Positions 32,173 through 43,663 are shown, counted from the first letter of the stretch. The stretch: DNA of 64,000 bases from Gentiana macrophylla (GCA_026214975.1 CM047810.1:98968316-99032315); one strand, 5' to 3'. Notes: generated by a model not told the origin, from the sequence alone. Translations and numbers: made by a program.

Positions 32173-35100
32173 CTATTTGATTAAAAAGTTGATGTAAACT
32201 TTTTTCCGGAACAACGGCATGTTCTTATGATGGAGGAGCGAAAAATCTTCCTTGTGCAACAAATGCTCAATGAATTTTACCGTGTATAACCCACAATCAC
32301 CCCTGTATAAAATGGATAGTGTCAGAATAGTGTAGATTGTATAATGTGATAAATAGTTAGAAGTTTATAACACTTACGGAATTGGCATTTGTGGTACGTC
32401 TTCTACTATTTTCACTTCCAAAGGAGGCTTCGCCGGATCAACCATTTTTGGGAGTTGACATAATCGTGCATCGGTCTCGAACACTTTCCTAAACGAAACT
32501 CCCAACCTATTGATGTTGGCTTTTACATCAGGCTTGTACTTTTGCCCGACATGCACAATCAAACAACATAACCTTCCATTGGGAATAGACACTTGCACGG
32601 CTGCCCGGTGAGATGTACTAATGGCCCAGGAGTGTATATCATGGTGTTTTCATCCCACTACGAAGGTACTTAGTCACAAACACGGAATTTCGGTATTTGT
32701 GAGTGCATCAACCGATCCATAATAATAAGCAAAACTGAGCACGCAATGGCCGAATGTGGTGTGAAGCATCTTGGATATGATTCCATTTGGCGCCTACCAA
32801 GTCCATATACGCATCCACATGCCGCACGTATTCAAAATTGAAGTTAGAGATAATGAAATAAGAAATATGCAAGTGAAGTCAAAAGAATATCTGTAGCCTC
32901 CAACTCCATAAGTGGATCATGCGGAGACGTGTCCACCAAGCCTTGGGAAGCGGTAGAGTCAAAGAAAACCGGTGACCACCCGACGGAATTTCAATTGGGG
33001 CGGATTTTCTTGATTGAACCATTTGATGAACTTGTTTTCAAACTCGTCCGAAAACTTTTTTCGCGGTGTCCACCTCACAGCGGTATCTCCGGAAAATCGA
33101 CTATGTGCGACCCATCAGTTAAATAACGTGGACGGGTCACAGTCTGACGTGTCCTCAATCTTCTATCGAAGCATCATCCGCTGCTTACCCAATTGTTTCT
33201 CACTTGGACCCCCAGCTACACAAAATTCAATAAATGATCAACTTATATAATTTTTCACATTATAATTTAAATAACTTACTATAGTTTTGAATTTTAAATT
33301 CAAATTACTTACTATACTGAAGCGTAGACGATGCCTGGTCGGTGGTCGAGTGAGCCTCTGTCATAGCCTCGTGAGAAGCGAGAGGTGTAGCCTCGTGAGG
33401 AGTAGGAGAGGTCAGAGCCTCGTGAGAGAGAGGTGTAGCCTCGTGAGGAGCAGAGTATGTAGTCTCGTGAGGAGGAGGAGAGGCCGTAGCATCGCACGCC
33501 TCTCTGATCCATATAAGGATCGTCCACCAATAAATCGTTTACGAAATCCTCCCCATGCACTCCTCTTCAACGGGCTCGGAAACTCCAAAGCAAGAATCTT
33601 ATCAAACCCGAACGTCAACGCCTGGTGCGTCAGTGCTTCTGATCATCATCACTCGACCATCTCAGAGCCCGGTAGGTATCATGTGGAGGAGATGTAGGAG
33701 GTGGAGGAGGTGGAGGAGATGGTTGCCGATGAGGGGTAGTCTGAAAAATATGTGTCTCAGTTAGTATCATAATACATATAACTAAATTTTGACAATGATA
33801 TAATTTTTTACCTGTGGAGAAGATAGAGGAGGTGGATGAGATGGATGCCGATGAGGGGTAGTCTGAAAAAAATGTGGCCCAGTTAGTATCATAATATAAA
33901 CAAATAAATTTATCGCATAAAAAATTTGACAATGATATAATTTTTTACGATCTCTGGATAACAACGCTTGCATCATCCCTTGAGTTCAAGAAGTATCGCC
34001 CCATGCTCATTCTCGACTGAGCCACCTGGCGAATTTCCTCCCCAAGCTCATTCAACCCACTATCAATCCTTCTCCTCACTGACTCTATAAAGGCAGCAGC
34101 CTTCATCCTCTTCATCGATTGGTCATCTTCCGCCTCCAGCATCCGAACGTAGGAAGTGTGCGGCACACGCCGTGAAGTGGTGGCATGTGAATGAGAGGAT
34201 CGAAGTAGGAGGTCGTGAAGTAAGGGGTGATTGTTGTGTAGCATGGGTGATTGTTGTGTAGCAGTCGTGGATCGCCGTGTGTAGTGGATGCATGTCAGGG
34301 TGTGGACGTGCAATAAGTGCGAGGCGATTGATCACACGTGGCGGCTCGTTAATCTCGGCATCCGAATGCCCCTACCTAGCATCAATCGCCTATCAACATC
34401 CCTTGCGATCCGATACCCTATCACACGACTCTGCGAACAATGTATATTTCATTACAATTAAGAATAACAAAATGTTTACCAAACCGGATATAATTAAAAG
34501 ACAATAACAATGTTTATTAAGCTTATTACCTTATTTGCCTTCGCCGATAATCCTTTCCACTGCGGAGGGTAAGTTTTGCAACTCCATCTCATCATCCGAG
34601 GAGCTGCATCAGGAGCTATGAGGGTGGCATAACGATCGGAACAAAGAATGTCGGGAGGGTCTCGTAAGCCCAAAACTGTAACGCATGTATAACCCCCTGT
34701 ACGGTCACCCTGCCCTCTGAACTTTCCTTGTATGTGTTCATCAAATAACATATCTTTCTAAAAGTCTGGTCCCACAAATAAGTGCCCCATGGATAGTCGT
34801 TTATGCTTTCTACATTCTCCACCAAATAAAAAGCAGAACGGGGTACCCTACTGGTCTCATCGTGACCCATCATTATCCCGTTAATTAGGTAGACTAAACC
34901 TACACGTTGGAGAACTTCAGGATGCTCCCGCTCATCCAATAACCACTTCTCAATATCCGGTATGGTTATCGGTTTATTGTTAGGAAAATGGATGTGGCCG
35001 TATGTCCCCTCTTCAAAACACCTTGAATAAGGTTGGGGATCTTTTCGGGAGATCACCAAACGGTAAACCGGTGATCATGCTAAACTCCTCCTACCGAACT

Positions 35101-35390
35101 TTGCAAATGTACTACCGAATCTAAACTCGCAACTCATGAGGCATATTCGGATATATGGCAATTGAAACATACATATTGGCGGACTTTGGAGGAAAAGCGC
35201 GGTGCTCGTACATTTGAATAAATTCTTTAAAAACCCAGATTTCAACGTGTCTTCAAATCCGATCCTTCTTATGTGGATCTCGAGAAGTTGCTTGAGCTTG
35301 GTCTTTTCCCCTAAAGGTCCAAGTCAAATTTTCTCTTACCTTGTATACATCAGCATTACCATGAGGGCCAACCAAGCTGTCAACATGAAC
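32173..35390 (-). pseudogene. DUF1985-Ulp1 (C48 cysteine protease) gene of the Mutator-like element
   Basis: Minus strand. The N-terminal DUF1985 domain is at about 35350-34616: RFGSTFAKFGRRS, an I-T-G-L-P-F-G-like stretch, then VGLVYLINGIMMGHDETS, FYLVENVESINDYPWGTYLW. A serine/arginine and proline-rich middle follows (33300-34300), with a helical piece (MKRMKAAAFIESVRRRIDSG). The Ulp1 fold is at the C-terminus: HVDAYMDLVGAKWN, catalytic His codon 32623-32621, Asp codon 32560-32558 (VMLFDC), then PLEVKIVEDVPQMPIP, a 32377-32303 intron, and GDCGLYTVKFIEHL with the catalytic Cys codon at 32295-32293. It ends in a TAG at 32175-32173. The family removes SUMO-like tags; its role in transposons is unknown. 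Frameshifts and a TAG just after the catalytic His (usually Trp) interrupt it. Confidence 0.85.
33330..33500 (-). repeat. short tandem repeat inside the DUF1985-Ulp1 gene
   Basis: Repeats of a GCCTCGTGAG-centred unit with GAGAGGTGTA / GAGGAGTAGG. On the minus strand one frame gives repeated S-R-G-Y-T-S. It lies in the low-complexity middle part of the protein and is likely variable in length. Confidence 0.7.
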
Positions 35391-35427
35391 ATATACATTG
35401 TAAATAGGATATGTATTTATTTTTACC

Positions 35428-35429
<2 letters not shown>

Positions 35430-35463
<34 letters not shown>

Positions 35464-35601
35464 ATATAAGTATATATATATACACATATAGATATATGTG
35501 TATATATATGTATTTATTTACTCCAATATGTATATATGTAGATATATATCTATGTATGTGTGTATATATATGTGTATATATATATACACATATAGATATA
35601 C

Positions 35602-35634
<33 letters not shown>

Positions 35635-35875
35635 ATAAGTATATATATATACACATATAGATATATGTGTATATATATGTACTTATATATGTATTTATTT
35701 ACTCCAATATGTATATGTGTAGGTATATATCTATGTATGTGTGTGTATATATATATATATATATATACACATATAGATATATGTGTATATATATATGTAT
35801 ATGTGTAGATATATATCTATGTATGTGTGTGTATATATATGTATATATATATATATACTCATATAGATATATGTG
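35430..35875. repeat. TA/TG microsatellite block with ~180-bp higher-order period
   Basis: Runs of TATATA, TGTGTG and ACACATATAGATATA arranged in about three larger units. The landmark TTATTTACTCCAATATGTATAT occurs at about 35513 and 35693. A similar block continues at 36640-36815 on the other side of the LINE-like insert. Open frames here (Ile/Tyr/Cys/Val repeats) are meaningless. Confidence 0.9.
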
Positions 35876-36600
35876 TTTTTTTTTTTTTTTTTTTTTTCAA
35901 ACCTCAGAAATTTTATTAATAAAAACTGAAGTTTTACAATGGCCAACCCCTGGCCTAACCTCCAAAAGAACATGCGTCATCAATACATGTTTATCACCTC
36001 CTTAAACCCTTAGTCCGGAAAACCCATTGTGGGGAAAACCGGGTGCTAAGGGAAGAGTATGATCTCCCATGTATTGGAAACAAAAAAAAAACTAAGGAGA
36101 GCTGATACAAGAAATCAACAAAAAAAGAAACAGCAAAAAACAAAGAAACTAAAAGCAGTCTTCATCCGTGTGCAGGCATGTCCAGCATATCCATCCACAG
36201 CATTGCCCAGGCACCTCCAGCAATAGGATTGTAGTGTCCATGCAATCATCCAAATCAAACGAATATTGCTCCAAGTACTTACAATCTGCATAGGGACAGC
36301 AAACCACAGCACCACAAAAAGGAACAGAGAAACCAAAGGAGATCTGTTAAAAGTATACAACCTGCTTGCACCCTCCATATTGATGAAGGTTGCTTCCAAG
36401 TGTGTGCAGCATTGATTAAGCCTCAACCAGCTCCAGCTCCTGTTGATGATGAAGAAGGGGGTGTACAGGATCCAAACAAGAGATAAGAGAAACCAGAAAG
36501 CAAAAATATCATTTGAGGATAGATGCAACCTGTTTGCACCCCTCAACATAGTGAAGGGTGCTTCCCAGTGGAATATGCAGTAGATTATCATTTTTTCCGT
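35876..36600 (-). mobile_element. LINE-like 3' fragment with poly(A)
   Basis: On the minus strand the fragment ends AATAAAATTTCTGAGGTTTG followed by a ~20-base A run (35877-35897 as T), with an AATAAA signal just upstream, and sits inside a microsatellite. This is the form of a 5'-truncated retroposon. The body contains an internal direct duplication of about 170 bp (GGAAGCACCCTTCACTATGTTG and GGAAGCAACCTTCATCAATATG, each shortened here). No reverse transcriptase is seen, so the LINE assignment is an inference; a processed transcript is the alternative. Confidence 0.5.
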
Positions 36601-36815
36601 CTGATAATGGGAAGTTGGAGAAAATAAATACATATGTAAGTACATATATATACACATATATCTAAATGTGTATATATATATACATATATATACACACACA
36701 TACATAGATATATATCTACATATATATGTACATATATACACACATATATAGACACATATACAGACACATAGTATACATATATATACACATATATATATAC
36801 ATATATATATACGCT

Positions 36816-37226
36816 AAAATGTCTTATCATCTCTTTTGTTTTTGGAACATCGTTGTTTTGTGTTGTGTTCTCGTTGTTTGTAACGTTAGGGGTAAAGAGA
36901 AGAAGATAATATGGTTTTTACCACGTCATAGAATACTTGATGATGACGAGGAGAACAAAGGCCGTCGGAGCCAGCGGAATGAGACCTTATATTTTCAATC
37001 TAAAGGGTGCCTCACTTTTTGGCCGAGGATTACCAGTCTTTGGGACAGGAAAAGATGCTCTGTTGAGCGAGACTTAATGAAATTTTCTACGAGCTACCTA
37101 CCAGAGCCCCAATATAAAGCCTGGATCTTAGGGCATGACACAATGGATCGAAGGAATCGAAAACACCTAGAGGGAAAGCATGCAATTCTAAGAACCTCAT
37201 CAAAGCGAGGCGCACCATGGAATTGA
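36816..37226 (+). CDS. unrecognised open frame
   Basis: The non-microsatellite part of a frame that runs on to a stop at 37224-37226. The sequence is basic and hydrophilic (RHRILDDDEENKGRRSQRNE … KHLEGKHAILRTSSKRGAPW) after a hydrophobic stretch (FWNIVVLCCVLVVC). I recognise no domain. It lies inside the Mutator-like element, upstream of the minus-strand DUF1985 gene, so it could be captured sequence or noise. Confidence 0.25.
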   Translation, partial: KMSYHLFCFWNIVVLCCVLVVCNVRGKEKKIIWFLPRHRILDDDEENKGRRSQRNETLYFQSKGCLTFWPRITSLWDRKRCSVERDLMKFSTSYLPEPQYKAWILGHDTMDRRNRKHLEGKHAILRTSSKRGAPWN

Positions 37227-37717
37227 GTCCGAGATATTGATTTTTGGATTTTCAAACAACAGTAAGTTTGTCGTTTGGTTCAATTTTTAATTAACATACA
37301 TGTTAGCCATAATTTCAAGGGCATTTTTATTGTTCCCCATGTTAGCCATACTTTCAAGGGCATAATTAGGTCATTAGCAATACTACTATCGTGCTACCTT
37401 AGAATGAAAGCAAACATAAATCACAATCAAATAACATATACATTATCAATCCCAATGTAACACCATACACATGCTTCCATTTCCCATTTTTCTATCAAAT
37501 TCAATATCATAAATTACACTACATTATCAAATCAAAAATTATAACACTATCATACATATTCTCACATATTAATAATTTTACATTAATTTACTTCTAAAAA
37601 CCTATCATACATATCATTACAGTTCATTTTAATAGAATTAGCCCCATTAATTCGAATCAAATAACAATATGAAAAACATATACATTAAATTCAATATAAA
37701 GTAGAAATCTGCAGTTT
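37227..37717. other. AT-rich interior of the Mutator-like element
   Basis: No gene. A GTTAGCCATA-TTTCAAGGGCAT duplication is present at about 37302-37364. Confidence 0.55.
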
Positions 37718-37945
37718 TCTACGTCCAAACGTAGTGTTTCTACGTCAAAACGTAGACAAATTACGTTCGCACGCGTAGAGATCTGCAGGTCTCTACGCCC
37801 AAATGTAAAACCTTACGTTCGAGGCGTAGAGAGACTGCAGATCTCTACGCCCCGAAGCTTATAATCCTACGTTCGCAGGCGTAGAGACCGCATTTCTCTA
37901 CGCCCAAACGTATAATACTTCTTCATACGCCCAAACGTATGAACC
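37718..37945. repeat. internal palindrome array of the Mutator-like element
   Basis: About eight units of the TACG…CGTA type at 22-35-bp spacing, in forms such as CTACGTCCAAACGTAG and CTACGCCCAAACGTA. Several are joined by ATCTGCAGATCTCTACG-like words that are themselves palindromic around CTGCAG. They resemble, but differ in centre from, the terminal arrays. Confidence 0.85.
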
Positions 37946-38309
37946 TTCATACAAAAACACTTCTTAAACCTAAAGCGACAAATCATACAATCAAAATCAA
38001 TATAATGATTATCAAGGACCACCACAAACCACTCTACAATAAATATTCGGAAATAACAAGCACATGCTAAAGTGAAATTAATATGATATACTATAAAAGA
38101 ATATTAGGGAAAATACATACCCTTTCGCTTTCAACCGCCATTGCACTTGAGAGATTGTGAAATTGGACTATCAGAATTTCTTGCAAATATCGCCAAAATT
38201 CGCCAATCGCCACTCAGCCACTCAGAATTTGAAATAGGATAGAAATAAAGAAGATAAAAGGGAAGGACAAGTATGTGAACCGTTAAACGTAATGAACTCT
38301 ACGTTTAAA

Positions 38310-38637
38310 CGTAGGGTTTCTACGTTTAAACGTAGATTGTATTACGTTTAGACGTAGCTAATTTGCAAAATATCGCCTTTGAATTTCTCTACGTTAAAAC
38401 GTATAGTTTCTACGTTTAAACGTGGAAACCCTGCATTGAAACGTAGAAACCCTACGTTTAAACGTAGGGAAAGATCAACTGCAACGTTTAATGTAGTTAT
38501 ATTTCCTTACGTCTGAACGTAGATATATCTACGTCTGAACGTAAGGATCTCTACGTTTACCATATTTTTCATGTCAGAAAAGGCACAACCTGATTTTCAA
38601 GTGTCAGGTCTGACACGACCTGATTTTCCAATTTCTG
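38310..38637 (-). repeat. right terminal inverted repeat with palindrome array
   Basis: Inverse match of 26920-27245. It ends CCAATTTCTG at 38637. The palindromes continue a little further inward (38290-38330) out of register with the left end, suggesting array length change. Confidence 0.93.
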
Positions 38638-38646
38638 AATGGAATA
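38638..38646. repeat. Mutator-like element target duplication, right
   Basis: AATGGAATA, matching 26911-26919 in eight of nine bases. Confidence 0.75.
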
Positions 38647-39179
38647 TTATCCTGTGAAATATTCTAACTAAAATGACATTTTTTTTCCCTTTTGTCATTC
38701 ACCATATGAAGTGTTTATTATAAAATTATTACAAATGAATTTTTTTATAACTTAGTACATTAATAATAATGACTATCAAAATGTGCTCGACATTTTCATT
38801 CAAATGTGATGGTCTTATTCTACTTTTCTTTTTTAATTCATGTAAAATCATCTAAATAAACTTAAATAGAAAATTACATTTCACTTTTTGTTTTTTGGGC
38901 TCATTTCACCTTTTGTTAGTGCCTTGGGAATCTAAAATCCAATTCAATAGTATTAGATATTTTTTTTTAGATAATGACAACTTTGGTATTTAATTAGTGC
39001 TGGAGTACACTAATGATTAATAATGATAAAATTAAAGTAGTCTTTCAATAATACCTCTATTTTTTTTTAGGGTAATAACCCTATTTTAATAGTGTGGCTT
39101 GTATTTATTTATTTATTCATTTAATTTCTATGATGGTCGGTTACAACCAAGCTTCATATCATGGTATGTATATCATTAA
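38647..39179. other. AT-rich spacer between Mutator-like element and Helitron
   Basis: About 530 bp with T-runs; nothing recognised. Confidence 0.6.
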
Positions 39180-39209
39180 CTAGTTGCTCGTGACCGTGCT
39201 CTGCACGGT
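39180..39209 (-). terminator. Helitron 3' terminus with hairpin
   Basis: On the minus strand: ACCGTGC-AGA-GCACGGT stem-loop (39209-39193), then nine bases, then CTAG and a host T (39179). Helitrons end in CTRR with a hairpin 10-12 bases upstream and insert between A and T (family knowledge). All parts are visible here. Confidence 0.9.
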
Positions 39210-40678
39210 ATTGCCCTTAGCTTGCCTGCTTGATTTGCTTTTTAAAATGTGGTATTAACCAATTTACGGCCTTGCTTATTTTCTTATTAAAAAAGAATAT
39301 ATATATACATGGAAGTAAATGAAGTTAATGCAGTTTATATGGCAGATAAATGTCGTTCAGCTTTATTTGTGTAGTTTTGTTGTACATTGAATGTTATAGG
39401 TTGGATGAAGTCAACCTGTTGCTTTTTGGGGGGAGTTTTAGCCTTGGTTTGTGTGAATTTTGAGATGAGTGAAGTGTTAGTTGTGTTATCTAATTGTTGT
39501 TATTTACTTATTTGGTAAATGAAGAATATTGCCTCTCCTAAATTGAATGGTGTGTCATCGTTTTGCTTTTTTAATAAATGTTCTAAGTATTCCTATCTAG
39601 ATTGTGTAGGATCCTTAAGTTTTTTTCCTTAAGGTGTCTTTGTGTTGGAGGAATTAGCACAAGAGAACGATGGTAACAATGTTGCTGAAGGAGTGGGAGA
39701 AGATGATAATACCGTTGTGCCTAACGGTGATGTTTTTTAATGTTTTTCCTTTGTTGTAGAAATGAAGCCATGCTATAGGATGAGTTGTGTTGTTTTTCTA
39801 GAGTGCAGTAAAGCAGCTGGTGGTGAATGTGAGAGTTGTTGTGTGTGTTTGTTTGATGTAATGTATGTTTTGTTTTTATGTAGTTTTGATTCCAGAATTA
39901 TGAGCATTGTAGTTGTTCATCGAAATAAATGGCTAAGGAGATGTTTTTGGTGGAATTGATGGTATTTTAAATGATTTATAGGGGATATAATTCAGTTAAG
40001 GTATAATAAAGTGGGAAGTTAGTTAAGGGAAATGAAATGTGATTTGAGTATGCTAAAATTTATAAGTATGATGATAACAATCTAAGCAGCCATAGATGCT
40101 GATAGATAGTGATTGAGTGGACGGAGCATACCTGATATTGTTAAGAAAATATTATTTTGCTGAAATCACTCACTTCAGTTTTAGGGCCATTATTGTAGCA
40201 TGAGGCATAAATCAGTTACCTACAGAGACAGAAATGGAATTAACTTTGTGTAGATGATACTTTGGTTGTTTTCATGGGAGTTGGATAGAGAAGTGTACCT
40301 TGTGAAATGGTAGTGGAAAGCTTCTATCTTGGTGGTACCTTACTGATGATCATTGTCGGAAGATAAATCTGAAGATTCTAATCAAATATTAAACACACTA
40401 TTGTGCATAAATTAATAGAAGAGAAACAATCCCAAAAATATAATGCTTTACAAATTGTTCAAATCTAGTTAGATAAAGGATACATCCAAGTTAATAATAA
40501 ATAGATAATTACGTAAAAAGGAAATAAACAATAGCAGAAAGTTGTCATTAACATTTGCATATGCTTAGTATGTACATACAAAAAGAAACCGAGAAAAGGG
40601 GAAAACGGGTGGACCGTTATTACGGCATATAAACAGTGCGTCTAGGGCAGTTTTTTGCAGATAGGTGGAACTTGTAAA
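39210..40678. other. Helitron 3' noncoding region
   Basis: About 1.5 kb between the RPA gene end and the terminal hairpin; AT-rich, no coding feature recognised. Confidence 0.6.
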
Positions 40679-43663
40679 CTATGTACAGGTGGAAAAAGAT
40701 GCTGGAGGCACCCTAAGCATCCAAAAGCATAAGTCTTTAGTTTTGTTTTTTGGGTGACAACGTTCAAAAATGTTAGGAAGTTCCAAAATGATTACAAAGA
40801 CAGTAGTACTGGTATGCTGTGCTATTGTTCTTTGTCTAAATGAGAGTTGTTTCGGAGATACTTTTTTGTTTTTCTGTGGAGTGGAAGAGCTTGAGGTGTT
40901 GTCTTGTTCGGTGTCGATCCTTTTGTTGTGGACTCTATCTTCTCTAGATGCTTGCCTTTGGGTGAAAGCAATGTGGTGATTCTGTGATATTATATTGTTA
41001 TTTATGTTTGGTTCGTTGCACAATTCAAAAATGGTGGAAAAATAGGGTTGTAGACATACCTGCAGAATCTCTGTAGATTGATTGCACATTTGGGCTTCTT
41101 CATCAACCGAGCGAGGACGCTTGGTTTTTCACAATCCAATCCAACACTGTGTAGCGAGTGATCTTGTCAGTGAATTTCTTTTTAGTTGCTTTTATCTCCA
41201 TTATCAGTTTTTTGGAATGAAGCTGCTCATTTATGTTGAGGAGGAGTTTTGTTGTTGCCTGCATTTGTAACATGGAACCAGATTATGTATGAAAGTATTC
41301 TTGTTTCCTAGTGTTATTGTAATATTTTGGTGGGTATGATTACCTGTTTGTCCTCTTTCTGAAGGTCTTCGGGTGATTTGCGTAGAAGCTTTGATGCGCA
41401 TTTGTCAAAGAAAGTTACGTTGATTGTACGTGACGAGTCAGTAACTTGGGCAGTGATCTTGCAGCTGTTGAGTGAAAAAAGCACACAAAGAAACAAAATG
41501 GAGATAAACAAAATGCAGTAGGATTCAACAAGGAACATACAAAGAAAAGGGCCGACTCTCAGCAATAATTTCTCAATGAATATACTGCTAAAATTCCTAA
41601 GAGATTAAAGGAAGGGCTCTTTCCACAGAAAAGGGGATTCCTGCTACTAATTAGAACATGAGAAAACCAAACCAAGTTCATTAGAAGGAAATATACCAAA
41701 TTAAAAAAGCTTAACAAATAATTGACTGCAGATTTGTTAAATAATGTTTCCTACCACAGTATTATTTAAGGTATACAGATTGTATATCAGTTGGAGATAG
41801 AGTTTTAGTGCTAAAAAAGATAAGTTGCAAACAGTAATTTGTTAAAACTGAGCCCTACAAAAACTGGGAAATCAAAAAGGACAACAAATCTGCCGCACAA
41901 AATTATACAGATTTGCAACAAAATATACAAGCCAAAATATTTAGTTTAAAGAACCATTTTAACAAAGCGCAATGTTCTCAAAACATCTGAAGGAGAATGT
42001 TCTGAAGGTCACATCTTCAAGCAATAATAGCTGATGCATAACAGTAATAGTTTTTGTCAATTTGGGAGAAGAGTTTGGTACCGTGGTAATGCGTTGAAGT
42101 CTTGTTGACAGGAACTGCAGGTGAAGAGTTCATTTGGCATTGCTTTCTGTGTTCCGAAACATTTTGGGCATACATTGTAGCACATTTTTTGATCCACATC
42201 AGTGATGGCCAGCGTGACCTCAGCGTGAATGATCTGTTACAATGTTGAAAACGCAGATTAAGTAGTATTCATGTTTGTCTAGTATTATGTAACAGGACTA
42301 TGTTGAATATTTTGCTTTAAGTACTGACCTTGCTATCTGGTTGTATCTGTGATAATGGTGTGATTTCAACGGTGCTTGTTTTATCTGAGACGGTTTCGAG
42401 ATAATTTGGCACGAAGAGCTCTCGCAGCTTTTTGATTACATCTTCATGATCTTTCACCCTTTTTATTGAGAAGAATGGCGTGGTAGTTGACATCATTAGG
42501 TGAAAACGTAAGATTATAGTTTAAGAAAAGTCTTGTCTATTTAGATACATCGCAATGATTTTTTTAACCATACGCATACCATGATCCGAGTAGCTTGGCC
42601 TCTATGATATACGGTTCAACCGCAACAAATGAGAAATGCAAAGTGGACAAAGAGATTCCTAAAATAATAAAAATGAATTAGGTTTACATTTGGGCGTAAT
42701 ATTCCTTTTTATGTATGAAGGCTTACTATATTTCGGTTACGAGGAAAATGGTGAGGCTTTTAGTCCCTTGCAAAGAACGATTGGTAGTTCGTTTCTCAAT
42801 CCGAAAAGTTCGGCTCCTGTTTATGGCCATAGTCTCCCCACAACAGAATCAAGTATTGTTTTAAGCCTATAGGTTCATACGAGGTAATGTTAGATATGTG
42901 AATATAAAATGGTATTTGAATCTTACGATAATAACAGAGTTTCTTACTCATTTTGCATAACTATGCATTCACTTAAAGGCACCAATTTTGACCTAATCGG
43001 GACATAACATGTTTCTTTTACATCAACAACAACTGACTAGTATGTCTCGCAAAACATATCGCTGTGTGTTTAGACTATTGGTAAATGTACAAATTAGGAA
43101 AGAAAGGGTTTTTTATTAGAAATGTTACGTACTCTCTTTGGGGCTCTGTGTTAACATGTGACCGAAGAGATGAGAATGGAGTGGACTGAATTGGTGGACA
43201 GGGAATCATTTGGTCATGGTTTTTTACTGCTCGTATGAAAGTAGTTCTTGACAACAGCCATTGGTATTGCTGCCCTGGGGAGTTGTGTTTGTATTCTTCT
43301 TTTATAGTATCGACATCAGCACCTCCGATGACATATGTGGAGAATGGCGTTAAATTACCATCGAGTAGTTCAATGTTAGTGTTCCAGATAACACCTTCAA
43401 TTTTCTTTCCCTATTGATTTTATATTAAGTGCAGACATTATACATATCAAATGTTAGTTTTTCCTAAGGAATATGTCAAATAATTTTGAAAGGCAAAAAG
43501 AAGAAACTGGTTGATGGTTTACCTGCTCATCTTGTAGCAACAACTTCTGTAGTCGCCTACCAGTTTCATTGGTGTATACATTGCTTTTCTGAAGAATGAA
43601 AACCTTAACTCGCCAGTTCTCCGTTTGAGGAGTAATGTCATCAATATGCAGCAGCGTTGCCAT
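40679..43663 (-). CDS. RPA1-like single-strand DNA-binding protein, about nine exons
   Basis: Start ATG 43663 (MATLLHIDDITPQTENWRVK). Exon 1 43663-43523, exon 2 43410-about 43133 (IEGVIWNTNIELLDG … FSTYVIGGADVD … SRTTFIRAV), exon 3 ending about 42748 at SPFSS, an exon near 42652-42573 (GISLSTLHFSFVAVEPYIIE), one near 42490-42331 (LRELFVPNYLETVSDKTSTV), and one near 42236-42080 with the zinc site CPKCFG … CSSCQQDFNALPRY. Then 41457-41344 (ITAQVTDSSRTINVTFFDKC), a short exon near 41098-41060 and a basic tail (about 40955-40679). The OB-fold plus four-Cys layout is that of RPA large subunits and the Helitron-borne copies. Donors and acceptors I checked are GT/AG. The start of exon 3 is unresolved. 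Confidence 0.8.

Larger units (their letters stand above)
26920..38637 (+). mobile_element. Mutator-like element with Ulp1 protease and B3-domain genes
   Basis: An 11.7-kb DNA transposon bounded by ~320-bp inverted repeats that differ by only a few bases, flanked by AATGGAAT. It carries a transposase on the plus strand (27436-30596) and, converging on it, a two-B3-domain gene (30875-31738) and a DUF1985-Ulp1 gene (32173-35390) on the minus strand. Ulp1-bearing Mutator-like elements are a known plant group (Kaonashi type). The B3 gene is an unusual passenger. Arrays of the CTACGTTTAAACGTAG palindrome fill both ends and recur at 31903-31965 and 37718-37945. Near-identical ends mean recent activity. 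Confidence 0.92.

Noticed and set aside
35430..35970. Several open frames of Ile/Tyr/Cys/Val repeats on both strands
   Set aside because: Direct translation of a TA/TG microsatellite.
36115..36741. 208-codon minus-strand open frame, partly Trp/Phe-rich
   Set aside because: It spans microsatellite and the LINE-like noncoding fragment, with an internal DNA duplication; no domain.
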